Shown one piece after another: positions 8,640-16,734 of a stretch of 64,000 nucleotides of DNA. The notes beneath the pieces were generated by a model. It did no database searches, was not told the origin of the DNA, and saw only the letters and a list, made by a program, of their open reading frames with translations. The first letter of the stretch is position 1, and every line of letters starts with the position of its first letter. Origin of the DNA: an uncultured Collinsella sp. (lineage in GTDB: Bacteria > Actinomycetota > Coriobacteriia > Coriobacteriales > Coriobacteriaceae); NCBI GenBank assembly GCA_900541035.1, contig UQIN01000013.1, forward strand, positions 1-64,000, in the 5' to 3' direction. Made by a program: the position numbers and the translations under genes.

Positions 8640-8780
8640 AGCAACGGAGCAGGCAATAGGCGATGAAAAAGCCTGCCCTGTTGAGTTTGATTCGCATTCC
8701 TCCCCTCTGTGCGATTCAACGGTGTACTTCGGGAACAGGCCCGCTGGCAACTAGCTGCCGGCGGGCCTGTTCCTGTTTGT
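8640..8780 (+). ncRNA. Multi-hairpin region, possible small RNA
   Basis: Three stems occur in 130 nt: gcaggc/gcctgc (8649-8654 with 8671-8676), a near-perfect 10-bp stem (8687-8696 with 8710-8719), and a 13-bp perfect stem ggaacaggcccgc (8732-8744 with 8761-8773). The second arm of the first hairpin can also pair with the first arm of the third, giving alternative folds as in attenuators. No gene follows on this strand. I do not recognise a family. Confidence 0.3.
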
Positions 8781-8820
8781 CGAGGGGGTGCGATGGACGG
8801 AGCCGAAGCGGTCCGGCTCC

Positions 8821-8848
8821 AAAAAAGGCGGACGCCGTAGCGCCCGCC
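8821..8848 (-). terminator. Intrinsic terminator of trpS
   Basis: On the - strand, a GC-rich 9-bp stem (one mismatch) over 8827-8848 is followed directly by six T residues. It lies 36 bp beyond the trpS stop codon. Confidence 0.8.
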
Positions 8849-8883
8849 CTAAAGCAATCGAAAGCTCAAGCCAGCAGATCGGT

Positions 8884-9933
8884 CTAGTACACCATGCCCA
8901 TGGCGTCCTGAACCTCGGCCAGGGTCTGCTCGGCGATCTCGTTGGCGCGACGGTTGCCCTCGTGCAGCACGTCCTTCACGTAATCCAGATCGTTCTCGTA
9001 GCGCTGGCGACGCTCGCGGATAGGTGCGAAGTACTCGTTGACGGCCTCGGTCGCGTACTTCTTGAGCTGGCCGGAGCCGCCCATGCCAATCTCCTCGGCA
9101 ATTTCGACCTCGGAGCGACCGGTGCAGATGGCGGCCGTCGAAAGCAAACCGGACACGCCGGGGCGGTTCTCGGGATCGAACGTGATCATGCGCTCGGAGT
9201 CGGTCTGGCTCTTTTTGATGCGCTTGGCCGTTTCCTCGGCGGTCATCGAGATGTTGATGGCGTTGCCGTAGCTCTTGCTCATCTTGCGGCCGTCCAGGCC
9301 GGGCAGCAGCGGGGTCTCGGACAGCAGCGCGTCGACCTCGGGGAACACCTTGCCGTAGCGGTTGTTAAAGCGGCGGGCGATGGTGCGGGTGAGCTCGATG
9401 TGCGGCAGCTGGTCACGACCGACGGGCACCACGTTGCCCTTGCAGAACAGGATGTCGCAGGCCTGATGCACCGGGTAGGTGAGCAGAAGGCCGGTAAGCT
9501 CATGGCCCGAGGCCTCCATCTCGGCCTTGACGGTGGGGTTGCGCGCCAGCTCGGCCTCGGACACCAGCGACAGGAACGGCAGCATGAGCTGGTTGGCGGC
9601 GGGCACGGCGGAGTGCGCGTAGATCATGGTCTTGTCGGGATCGATACCGCAGGCAAGGTAGTCCATGACCATGTTGTACACGTTGTCCTGGATGTGCTCG
9701 GTCGTGTCGCGGTCGGTGATGACCTGGTAGTCGGCGATGAGCACGTTGGTCTTGGCGCCCATGTTCTGCAGCTCAACACGGCCCTTGAGGGTGCCGAAGT
9801 AGTGGCCCAGGTGCAGACGGCCGGTGGGGCGGTCGCCGGTGAGCATGGTGAACTTCTCGGGCGTCTTGGTCAGGCCCTCGCGAATGGCGTTGCTCTTTTG
9901 CAGCGCGACTTCGTAGCTGTTCTCGTTTGGCAT
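8884..9933 (-). CDS. trpS: Tryptophanyl-tRNA synthetase
   Basis: The 349-residue class I synthetase charges tRNA-Trp. The N-terminal GDRPTGRLHLGHYFGTL contains the HIGH-type motif (HLGH, residues about 38-41), and KMSKSYGNAI near residue 217 is the KMSKS loop; RDQLPHIELTR is also typical. The start at 9933 has AGGAG upstream and begins at MPNENSYEVAL. The longer reading frame would add 35 non-conserved residues. No T-box-like leader is visible in the 170 bp upstream. Confidence 0.95.
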   Translation of the reverse strand: MPNENSYEVALQKSNAIREGLTKTPEKFTMLTGDRPTGRLHLGHYFGTLKGRVELQNMGAKTNVLIADYQVITDRDTTEHIQDNVYNMVMDYLACGIDPDKTMIYAHSAVPAANQLMLPFLSLVSEAELARNPTVKAEMEASGHELTGLLLTYPVHQACDILFCKGNVVPVGRDQLPHIELTRTIARRFNNRYGKVFPEVDALLSETPLLPGLDGRKMSKSYGNAINISMTAEETAKRIKKSQTDSERMITFDPENRPGVSGLLSTAAICTGRSEVEIAEEIGMGGSGQLKKYATEAVNEYFAPIRERRQRYENDLDYVKDVLHEGNRRANEIAEQTLAEVQDAMGMVY

Positions 9934-10103
9934 GATTGCTCCTAACGTTCGTTCGCAGGTTTTGATGATAACGCGTTTATTGGAGGGGCGGTGCGTAAGT
10001 AGGCGAGGGGCGGGAGAGGGACGCGCGTGCTGCGGCATGTGCGATGGGTGCGGCGCGGCCGCGCTTGGCTAACGGTGCCTTGGCACATCCTCGGCAGCTT
10101 GCC

Positions 10104-11303
10104 CTAGAGCTTGTGGTGGCGCTCTTCTTTGCGCTCCTCGGCTGCCTGCTCCTCCTGCTTAAAAGCGGGGTCGTCGGGGGTGACCAGTTCGTCCTCGTGC
10201 GTGCGCTTGTTGTAATGGTGGCGTAGTACGGGTTCAAACAGGTGCAGGTGCTTGGCGAAGGCCGCCGAGCCAATGGCGAGCACGGTAAAGATGAGCACAC
10301 GCATGGGCACTTCGACCTGGTTAATCGCGGCGGCGCCGGCCGAAAGCATGATGCACCAGGCATAGATGAGCAGCACGGCCTGTTTTTGGTTGTAGCCTTC
10401 TTGGATCAGGCGGTGGTGGATGTGGCCCTTGTCGGCCTGCCCGATACTAATGTGGGCGCGCTTGCGGCGCACAATGGCGCTAAACGTGTCGATGATGGGC
10501 ACGCCGGCAACGATGAGCGGAATGATAAGCGAGGTGAGTGCGGCGGTGCGGCTCACGTTGAGCAGCGAGATGGAGCCCAGCGCAAAGCCCAGAAGCAGCG
10601 ACCCCGAGTCGCCCAAGAAGATGCTTGCGGGGTTGAAGTTGTAGCGCAAAAAGGCCAGACAGGCGCCAAAGAGCGCAATGGAGAGCGCGGCGGCGTCGAT
10701 GCGGCCCGAGAGAACGGCCATCGAAAACATGGTGAACGACGCGATGCCGCAGATGCCCGTGGCCAAGCCGTCGAGGCCGTCGATGAGGTTAATGATGTTA
10801 GTGAATGCCACCAGATAGATCACGGTGATGGGGTAGGCGAGCCATCCGAGCATGATCTCGCCGGGAGCAAACGGGTTGACGATGACGCCGATTTTTAGGC
10901 CGCCCATGCAGGCGATAAGCGCGGCGAGGACCTGTCCGGCCAGCTTTTGCTTGGGCGTGAGCTGGAAGACGTCGTCGATAGCGCCGGTCGCAAAGATGAC
11001 GGTAAAGGAGAGCGCCAGCATGGGATAGCTAATGTGAAGGCGCGGGTGCGGCACCAGGACGGGTGGCCAGCCTAGGTACCAGGTGCCTAGGATTTGCACA
11101 ATGCAGGCAACGACCAGGCCCAAAAACACCGCCGTTCCGCCCAAACGCGGGATGGGCTTGGTGTTGATGCGGCGCTTAGAAGGATAGTCGACGGCATCGA
11201 GCTTAATTGCCAAGCGCTTGACCAGGGGCACCGCGAGGAAGGTCGTGATAAAAGCCGCCGCTGCCACGCATAGGTACGGTATGTAGCTCGGGGATGAAGC
11301 CAT
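10104..11303 (-). CDS. Undecaprenyl-phosphate sugar-1-phosphate transferase (WecA/TagO/MraY family)
   Basis: The 399-residue, roughly 11-TM protein has the family's catalytic signatures: DDVFQLTPKQKL (Asp pair, residues about 99-110), NLIDGLDGLATG (about 160-171), FLGDSGSLLLGF (about 216-227) and HIHHRL (about 277-282). It transfers a sugar-1-phosphate, commonly GlcNAc-1-P, to undecaprenyl phosphate, starting a wall or surface glycan. The hydrophilic C-terminal tail of about 50 residues is longer than in many relatives. It stands apart from mur genes, favouring the WecA/TagO branch over MraY. Confidence 0.85.
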   Translation of the reverse strand: MASSPSYIPYLCVAAAAFITTFLAVPLVKRLAIKLDAVDYPSKRRINTKPIPRLGGTAVFLGLVVACIVQILGTWYLGWPPVLVPHPRLHISYPMLALSFTVIFATGAIDDVFQLTPKQKLAGQVLAALIACMGGLKIGVIVNPFAPGEIMLGWLAYPITVIYLVAFTNIINLIDGLDGLATGICGIASFTMFSMAVLSGRIDAAALSIALFGACLAFLRYNFNPASIFLGDSGSLLLGFALGSISLLNVSRTAALTSLIIPLIVAGVPIIDTFSAIVRRKRAHISIGQADKGHIHHRLIQEGYNQKQAVLLIYAWCIMLSAGAAAINQVEVPMRVLIFTVLAIGSAAFAKHLHLFEPVLRHHYNKRTHEDELVTPDDPAFKQEEQAAEERKEERHHKL

Positions 11304-11826
11304 GAATCTAAAACCGCCAAGCGTCGAAGGAAAAGGTCAAAGGTTGCTACGCGGAAATGGCATAGCTGTCCCATGATACTCGACCGAGGGGGGTGCGGAG
11401 GTTTGCACCGTGCGATTATCACGCGCATACCAGATATTGGAATGTTGTCGATGGCTTGTCGGGATGCCGGCGGGGATCCATATGGACTGTATGGTGATTT
11501 TCGGCAAAAGAAAACCACCCCCCACGTTACGAAAATGAACCCACCTAAAACAGGTGGGTGCCCTCATCGACTGTTCCAGCGTCCTTAACAACGAAGGATA
11601 CCTGTACTAGGCACGACTGTGTGGGCTCCCTAAATAAACGCGACGGTTCACCCAGTTGCTCCGCGGGGGGCGGAATACCTACATCATAAAGCGGCACTTT
11701 ATCGATTCCAGTCTTGACATTACAAAAATCGTGTCGGACGATTACGGCGCCTTAGGGACGGAGCCGTCTACCCGGTCTGGCCCTTTACGTTTGAGCTGCT
11801 GAATCGTTGTTTTGGAGCATGTTTTT
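11304..11826. other. Noncoding stretch between wecA-like and radical SAM genes
   Basis: No supported gene lies in these 520 bp. They hold the - strand RNA candidate with its hairpin (11533-11690). A TTGACA at 11714-11719 has a weak -10-like gacgat 17 nt later and could serve the radical SAM gene. Confidence 0.5.
11533..11690 (-). ncRNA. Candidate structured small RNA with terminator
   Basis: On the - strand, a -10-like TATGAT near 11680-11685 would start an RNA of about 150 nt with an internal hairpin (tcctt/aagga at 11582-11598). It would end at a terminator stem acccacct/aggtgggt (11539-11559) followed by TCATTTT. The gggcacccacct run before the terminator reminds me of some 6S RNA 3' ends, but I could not confirm a 6S fold. 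The terminator is solid; the RNA identity is not. Confidence 0.35.
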
Positions 11827-12765
11827 ATGCCGACGTCGTTGACCGAACTTTTTTCGCCCGCCTGCCATTTGTGTCCGCGCCGTTGCGGTGCGGCGCGCGA
11901 TGAGGGCGCGCACGGCGTCTGCGGTGCTAACGACACGCTCAAGGTGGCCCGCGCCGCGCTTCATATGTGGGAGGAGCCGCCTATCTCGGGCGAGGCCGGT
12001 TCGGGCGCGATCTTCTTTAGCGGTTGCTCGCTTAAATGTATCTACTGCCAGAACCACGAGATCTCGACCGGCAATTTTGGCCTTGAGATTTCGCCTGAGC
12101 GCCTGGTCGAGATTATGCTGGAACTGCAGGACCAGGGTGCCAACAACATCAATTTGGTGACGGCGACGCACTATGCGCACCTGTTGCCTGCCGTGATTGC
12201 CGCGGCACGGGCGCGCGGACTGGTTATCCCGATCGTCTACAACACGAGTGGTTACGAGCGCGCGAGTGCCGTGGCGGCGCTGGGCGACCTGGTCGATGTG
12301 TGGCTTACCGACTTTAAATATGCCAATGCCGGGCTTGCGCAGTCGCTCTCTCATATAAAGGACTACCCACGTGTGGCCGTGTCAGGCCTGGCTCAGATGG
12401 CGCGCGAGATCGAGCGCCGCGGGGGAGAGATGGTGGATGAGGGCGGGCTCATGAAGCGCGGCATGATTGTGCGCCATCTGGTACTGCCGGGACATGCAGA
12501 CGATTCGTGTCGCGTGCTGGACCTGGTGTGGCAGACGGTGGGCGATGTGCCGATCTCGGTCATGAACCAGTACACGCCCAATGCACTTATGCGCGAGCAG
12601 GGCGGCGACCTGGCGCGTGCCGTGACGCGCGAGGAGTACGAGCAGGTGCTCGACCATGCCGACGACCTGGGTTTTACGACGATGTTCTGGCAAGAGGGCG
12701 GCGCGGTAGACGAGAGCTTCACCCCGGCCTTCGACACCACCGGTGTTCTTACCAGCGCAAAGTAG
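11827..12765 (+). CDS. Radical SAM protein, PFL-activating-enzyme-like
   Basis: The 312-residue protein has the radical SAM [4Fe-4S] motif CSLKCIYC (CX3CX2C, residues about 67-74) and an additional N-terminal cysteine set (CHLCPRRCG...GVCG, residues about 12-33). This places it with the pyruvate formate-lyase-activating-like group. It probably generates 5'-deoxyadenosyl radicals to activate or modify a partner protein; no glycyl-radical enzyme is in the window. The ATG at 11827 has GGAG at 11814-11817; a TTG 15 nt upstream is less well spaced. It is followed at once by the IS110 insertion. Confidence 0.8.
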   Translation: MPTSLTELFSPACHLCPRRCGAARDEGAHGVCGANDTLKVARAALHMWEEPPISGEAGSGAIFFSGCSLKCIYCQNHEISTGNFGLEISPERLVEIMLELQDQGANNINLVTATHYAHLLPAVIAAARARGLVIPIVYNTSGYERASAVAALGDLVDVWLTDFKYANAGLAQSLSHIKDYPRVAVSGLAQMAREIERRGGEMVDEGGLMKRGMIVRHLVLPGHADDSCRVLDLVWQTVGDVPISVMNQYTPNALMREQGGDLARAVTREEYEQVLDHADDLGFTTMFWQEGGAVDESFTPAFDTTGVLTSAK

Positions 12766-12773
12766 TGCGTTCG

Positions 12774-14341
12774 TCGATGATTTTTCTGGGACGTGTCTCT
12801 ATAGTTTTGTCAACCGCGTGCTTCGCGCCATTTCGGCATGACGCATCCGGGCGCCCGGCGCCCCCGCTTCCCCTTCGGTTGATCCCGCCGCCCGCTAGGC
12901 CGCGTACGGGACGGCGTCGCGCATGATCGCGTAGATGACCTTGAGCCTCTTCCTCGCGACCGCCTTCAGCGCCTTGCTGTGCCTCATCCCCCTCGCCCTG
13001 CACTCCCCGTAGTACCTCCCGAACCTGTTGTCCGTGCCGATGAGGGAGTTGCAGCTGAATATGAGCAGGTTCTTGAGCTGCCTGTTCCCGCCGTGCTGCG
13101 GCGATGTCGACCTGATGCTGCTCCCGGAGCGCCTATCGGACGGCGCCACGCCGCAATAGCTCGCGAGCTCGTCGTGCCCCCTGAACGCGGATATGTCGAT
13201 CGACGTCACCAGCGCCGCGGCGGTCTTGGGGCCGATCCCGGGCACCGTGAGGAGGCACTCGTAGACCTCGTCGCCCGCCAGCGAGTCGGCCACGAGCGAG
13301 TCGAGCTCCTCGATGTCGGCGTCGAGGGAGGCTATCTCCCGGGCGAGCATCCGGACCGCGACGTCCTCGCCGGCCGGGAGCCGCCTTCCCGAGCGCGACG
13401 AGGCCAGCAGCGCCTCCCAGAGCCTCCTGGCCCCCGCCGCGGGGGCGCCCGCGCGCCTGGCGGCGCTCGAGAACCTGCGCCAGCCGGCGGCCGAGCACCC
13501 GGCGGCCCCGCCGAACTCGGCCAGCATCGACACCTGCCAGCGGCTCGACGGGTCGACCGCGCCCTCGAGCGCGGGGTCGGCCTCGAGCAGGGTCGCGCGC
13601 AGCCTGTTCTTCGCGCGGGTCCTGGCGGACGACGCGAACTCGCGCTGCGACGACAGGATCCGAAGCGAGGCGGTCCCCTCGGGCTCCTCGGGCGCCGGCC
13701 TGAGGGCGCGGGGCACGCCGAGCGCGGTGCGCGCGATCACCTCGGCGTCGATGGCGTCGGTCTTCGCGATGCCGGGGAACATCCCGCGGGCCTGCTTCTC
13801 GGCATATCCGGGCAGGTAGGCGCAGGGGTTCCCGTGCGCATGGGCGCGCGCGAGGACCAGCGCGCCGATGTTCCGCTTCTGGTCGACGACGACCAGCGCG
13901 CCGGAGCCGGCCCGCTCGAGCAGCCGGTCGATGTCGTCGGGCCTGTTGGCCAGCTCGGCCCTGAAGGCGACGCCCCCTCCCGCGTCGAGCGCGCACGCGC
14001 TGTGCGAGCTCTTCCCGACGTCGATCCCCAGGTAGGCCACGGGCGTCTCTGCTGCAGGCATGGTGTATCCTCTCCCTTGAGCCGGCCGTTAGCCGCGGAA
14101 GCGACACCCACATTACCCGGCCGTGGCCCGGTCCGGGCCCGGCACATCTCTATCAGTCGTTCCCCGCGGCCCCTCCCGCCCCGGCGGCAACACGTCCCGG
14201 GCCCTCTACGGGGCAGGGGCTGACGGCCGTCCGGGGCGGTCGGCCAGCGACCACCGGTACGGCTCAATCGTATAACCATGCAACGGAAAAGAGCCGCCCT
14301 TTCGGACGACTCAAACTGTAATGGGGATAAAAAATCATCGA
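12774..14341. mobile_element. IS110-family insertion sequence (ends approximate)
   Basis: A block much richer in G+C than its surroundings spans about 12.82-14.27 kb and contains one transposase gene on the - strand. Exact ends cannot be read because IS110 elements usually lack terminal inverted repeats. The given limits are the outer edges of a 12-bp inverted pair, tcgatgattttt at 12774-12785 and aaaaatcatcga at 14330-14341. This pair may be the split arms of an intergenic palindrome into which the element inserted. Confidence 0.6.
12895..14061 (-). CDS. IS110-family transposase (DEDD RuvC-like)
   Basis: The 388-residue protein has the two IS110 modules. The N-terminal RuvC-like DEDD domain includes LGIDVGKSSHSACALD (first Asp), VVVDQKRN, and KTDAIDAEVIART (Asp/Asp). 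The C-terminal Transposase_20 domain includes LTVPGIGPKTAAALVTSI, GCVAPSDRRSGSS-like sequence and GNRQLKNLL with a downstream serine-bearing helix. IS110 enzymes recombine circular intermediates into target sites guided by a bridge RNA. The frame is intact and full length, so it may be active. Very high GC and heavy Arg/Ala use mark it as foreign. Confidence 0.9.
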   Translation of the reverse strand: MPAAETPVAYLGIDVGKSSHSACALDAGGGVAFRAELANRPDDIDRLLERAGSGALVVVDQKRNIGALVLARAHAHGNPCAYLPGYAEKQARGMFPGIAKTDAIDAEVIARTALGVPRALRPAPEEPEGTASLRILSSQREFASSARTRAKNRLRATLLEADPALEGAVDPSSRWQVSMLAEFGGAAGCSAAGWRRFSSAARRAGAPAAGARRLWEALLASSRSGRRLPAGEDVAVRMLAREIASLDADIEELDSLVADSLAGDEVYECLLTVPGIGPKTAAALVTSIDISAFRGHDELASYCGVAPSDRRSGSSIRSTSPQHGGNRQLKNLLIFSCNSLIGTDNRFGRYYGECRARGMRHSKALKAVARKRLKVIYAIMRDAVPYAA

Positions 14342-14445
14342 GGGGATCGCCTGTTCGAAAAGTTGCCAAAATAGCCGCGCCCCAAAAAGACTGGTTATTG
14401 GGCGTTGACAGTTGGCGAGCCGTAGGTAAAATATCGACTTGTCCT
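14062..14445. other. IS110 noncoding end and tRNA promoter region
   Basis: About 200 bp upstream of the transposase (14062-14270) is GC-rich and full of short palindromes, such as cccgggcc-type and ggccg-rich stems. This is where IS110-group elements encode their bridge RNA. From about 14280 composition returns to host-like. The tRNA-Ala promoter lies at 14405-14432. Confidence 0.5.
14405..14432 (+). promoter_or_regulatory. Promoter of tRNA-Ala
   Basis: TTGACA (14405-14410) and TAAAAT (14427-14432) are separated by 16 bp, and the tRNA starts 14 nt later. This is a near-consensus housekeeping sigma factor promoter. Confidence 0.75.
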
Positions 14446-14518
14446 GGGGACGTAGCTCAGTTGGGAGAGCGCTGCCGTCGCATGGCAGAGGCCGAGGGTT
14501 CGACTCCCTTCGTCTCCA
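14446..14518 (+). tRNA. tRNA-Ala (anticodon CGC)
   Basis: A 73-nt cloverleaf: the acceptor stem GGGGACG/CGTCTCC pairs fully (one G-U), the anticodon stem CTGCC/GGCAG encloses GTCGCAT with anticodon CGC, and the T loop is TTCGACT. CCA is not fully encoded (A-CC-C follows). It reads the Ala codon GCG. Confidence 0.95.
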
Positions 14519-14532
14519 CCCTTGGATTTGAT

Positions 14533-14564
14533 AAGCCGCTGACATTGTGTCGGCGGCTTTTTTT
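14533..14564 (+). terminator. Intrinsic terminator after tRNA-Ala
   Basis: An aagccgctgaca-type stem pairs with tgtcggcggctt and is followed by a run of seven T. It lies 15 bp downstream of the tRNA. Confidence 0.85.
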
Positions 14565-14582
14565 AAAAGAAAGGGCTATACC

Positions 14583-15041
14583 ATGGCCGAGCTTGAGTCC
14601 CAACCATTGTCCGACGAGGAGCGCGCCGAGTTGGAAGAGCTCCGCGCTGAGAAGGCCCGCCGCGAGGCTCGGGAAGAGGCCCGTCGCGAGCGTGAGGAGC
14701 TGGCTGCCCTGCGCGCCGAGCGTGCGAAGGCCGAGGAGGTCGCCTCGAACGCCGCATCCGAGCGCAAGCCCGCACCCGCACCCAAGCCCGCTGCTGCGAA
14801 GCCTGTACCCGCCGCGCCCAAACCTCAGCCTAAAAAGGCCGCTCGTCCCAAGTCCGTCGAGCCCAAGCCGAGCCGTGACGAGATGACCTTTGCCCAGCGC
14901 ATGGTTACCTCCAAGGAGCCTACGGGCGAGAACGAGATCCCTGGCATGGCGCCGGCTCAAAAAATCATCATTGTCCTTGCCCTCATCGCGTTTGTCATCT
15001 TTATGGGCTACACGATCCTGACCAGCATGGGCCTGCTCTAG
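14583..15041 (+). CDS. Small coiled-coil, tail-anchored protein of unknown function
   Basis: The 152-residue product begins with an Arg/Glu-rich helix likely to form a coiled coil (residues about 8-58), followed by an Ala/Pro/Lys linker (about 60-98). A single C-terminal membrane segment (about 125-148) lacks a positive cytoplasmic tail. This topology suggests a tail-anchored cytoplasmic protein. GAAAGGG sits upstream of the ATG. It lies just before pncB but about 85 bp apart. I do not recognise a family. Confidence 0.65.
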   Translation: MAELESQPLSDEERAELEELRAEKARREAREEARREREELAALRAERAKAEEVASNAASERKPAPAPKPAAAKPVPAAPKPQPKKAARPKSVEPKPSRDEMTFAQRMVTSKEPTGENEIPGMAPAQKIIIVLALIAFVIFMGYTILTSMGLL

Positions 15042-15125
15042 CCGATTCGCGCCGGGTGCCATGCCCGAACACTCTGCCCTTCTCCAACCCTCAACCTCTG
15101 CACAACGCATCCGAAAGGTCGCCCC

Positions 15126-16631
15126 ATGGCTTTGACCGACATCTCTCATCCCACCGACATTGCAATGCTCACCGATCTGTACGAGCTCACTATGGCCCAG
15201 GGCCTGTGGGAGAACGGCAAGGCCAATGAGCAGGGTTGTTTTACGGCGTTTTACCGCGACCATCCCTTTGGCAGCGCGTATGCCGTCATGTGCGGCACCG
15301 CCGAGCTGCCCGAGCTGGTCGAGAATCTGCGCTTTACACCCGAGGATATCGACTACCTCGCCTCACTCCAGGCCCCGGCCGGCGGCGCGATGTTCAAGCC
15401 TGCATTCCTCGACTACCTGCGCGATTTTCGAGCGCATGTAAACATCGACGCCGTTCCCGAGGGCGAGCTCGTCTTTCCGCGCGAGCCCATGGTGCGCGTC
15501 ACCGGTCCCGCGCTGGAATGCCAGCTGCTCGAGACGGCGCTGCTCAACATCGTCGGGTTCCAGACGCTTGTCGCCACCAAGACGGCGCGCGTGGTGCTCG
15601 CCGCCGACGGTCGCCCCGTGGCGGAGTTTGGCCTGCGCCGAGCCCAGGGTCCCGATGGCGGCCTGGCCGTTGCGCGCGCGAGCTACGTTGCCGGCTGCTC
15701 CTCTACGTCCAATGTGCTCGCCGGCCGCCGCTACGGTATTCCCGTCTTTGGCACGCATGCGCACAGCTGGGTGATGAGCTTCGATTCCGAGCTCGAGGCC
15801 TTCCGCGCCTTTGCCAAGTCGAGTCCCAAGAACTGTACGCTGCTTATCGACACCTATGACGTGCGCGAGGGCTGCGAGCATGCCATTACGGTTGCCAAGG
15901 AGATGGAGGCGGTGGGCGAGCGTCTGTCGGCCATTCGCATCGACTCCGGCGACCTCGCCAAGCTCTCCAAGTATGTTCGCGGCCGTTTTGATGCCGAGGG
16001 CCTGCCCTATGTGGGGATTTCGGTTTCCAACGATCTGGATGAGTACACGATTCAGTCGCTGCTCGACCAGGGCGCGCCCATCGACAGCTTTGGCGTGGGT
16101 ACCAAGCTTGCGACCTGCTACGATCAGCCGGCGCTGGGCGGCGTGTACAAGCTTTCGGCCCGCCGTGCGAGCGAGGCGGATCCATGGACGCCGGTTGTCA
16201 AGCTCTCCGAGCAGCCCTACAAGCGCACGATCCCGGGCGTGCAACGCGTGCGCCGTTATTACGATGGCTTTGGCGGCCCGGTCTGCGACATGATCTACGA
16301 CGAGGACCATCTGGCGGGGGAGGGCGCCGCGCGCGGCAATACCCTTGTGGCCGTGAATGATGCCGCCCTGGTGACCGACGTGTCCGAACTTGAGTATCGC
16401 GAGCTGCTGGTGCCGATCGTGCGCGATGGCAGTGCGGTGGCTCCGCGTGAGAGCATCCAGGACGCGCGCGAGCGCTGTGCTTGGGCGTTCGATCATCTGG
16501 ACGCAGCTTTCAAGCGCTTCCTGTACCCGCAGACCTATGTGGTGGGCATGGAGCAGGGCCTGGCTCAGGTGCGCGACGAGCTCGTGCGCAAGAACATGGC
16601 TGCGGCTTCGGCCTTCCCCTGGGCAAAATGA
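15126..16631 (+). CDS. pncB: Nicotinate phosphoribosyltransferase
   Basis: The 501-residue enzyme converts nicotinate and PRPP to nicotinate mononucleotide in the Preiss-Handler NAD salvage route. Family marks are LTDLYELTMAQGLWENG at residues about 16-32, EFGLRRAQGPDGGL near 165-178, GTHAHSWVMSF near 208-218 and IRIDSGDLAKLSK near 275-287. The length fits the long bacterial/eukaryotic type. GAAAGG precedes the ATG. The stop codon lies inside a hairpin repeat (16625-16663). Confidence 0.93.
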   Translation: MALTDISHPTDIAMLTDLYELTMAQGLWENGKANEQGCFTAFYRDHPFGSAYAVMCGTAELPELVENLRFTPEDIDYLASLQAPAGGAMFKPAFLDYLRDFRAHVNIDAVPEGELVFPREPMVRVTGPALECQLLETALLNIVGFQTLVATKTARVVLAADGRPVAEFGLRRAQGPDGGLAVARASYVAGCSSTSNVLAGRRYGIPVFGTHAHSWVMSFDSELEAFRAFAKSSPKNCTLLIDTYDVREGCEHAITVAKEMEAVGERLSAIRIDSGDLAKLSKYVRGRFDAEGLPYVGISVSNDLDEYTIQSLLDQGAPIDSFGVGTKLATCYDQPALGGVYKLSARRASEADPWTPVVKLSEQPYKRTIPGVQRVRRYYDGFGGPVCDMIYDEDHLAGEGAARGNTLVAVNDAALVTDVSELEYRELLVPIVRDGSAVAPRESIQDARERCAWAFDHLDAAFKRFLYPQTYVVGMEQGLAQVRDELVRKNMAAASAFPWAK

Positions 16632-16663
16632 TCCGAAGGGGACGGAGGAAAACGGATCATTTT
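16625..16663 (+). terminator. Hairpin overlapping the pncB stop codon
   Basis: aaaatgatccg (16625-16635) pairs exactly with cggatcatttt (16653-16663). Its T-rich end makes a plausible terminator, and the ggggacgg interior resembles other repeats here, so it may be a further intergenic repeat family. Confidence 0.65.
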
Positions 16664-16734
16664 CGTCCGTTCCGCACTAGGCGCCCCGACTGCCCCAGCT
16701 CGCCCGAACGCTCGACATTCGATTGGTTTGACGT

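Noticed and set aside
9934..10103. T-box riboswitch upstream of trpS
   Set aside because: No T-box sequence or specifier stem is visible in the leader.
13133..14113. Alternative long frames inside the IS110 element, both strands
   Set aside because: Arg/Ala-rich shadows of the transposase gene in extremely GC-rich DNA.
14264..14545. A 93-codon - strand frame covering tRNA-Ala
   Set aside because: It is the antisense of the tRNA and yields the classic RRRESNPRP artefact peptide; no ribosome site.
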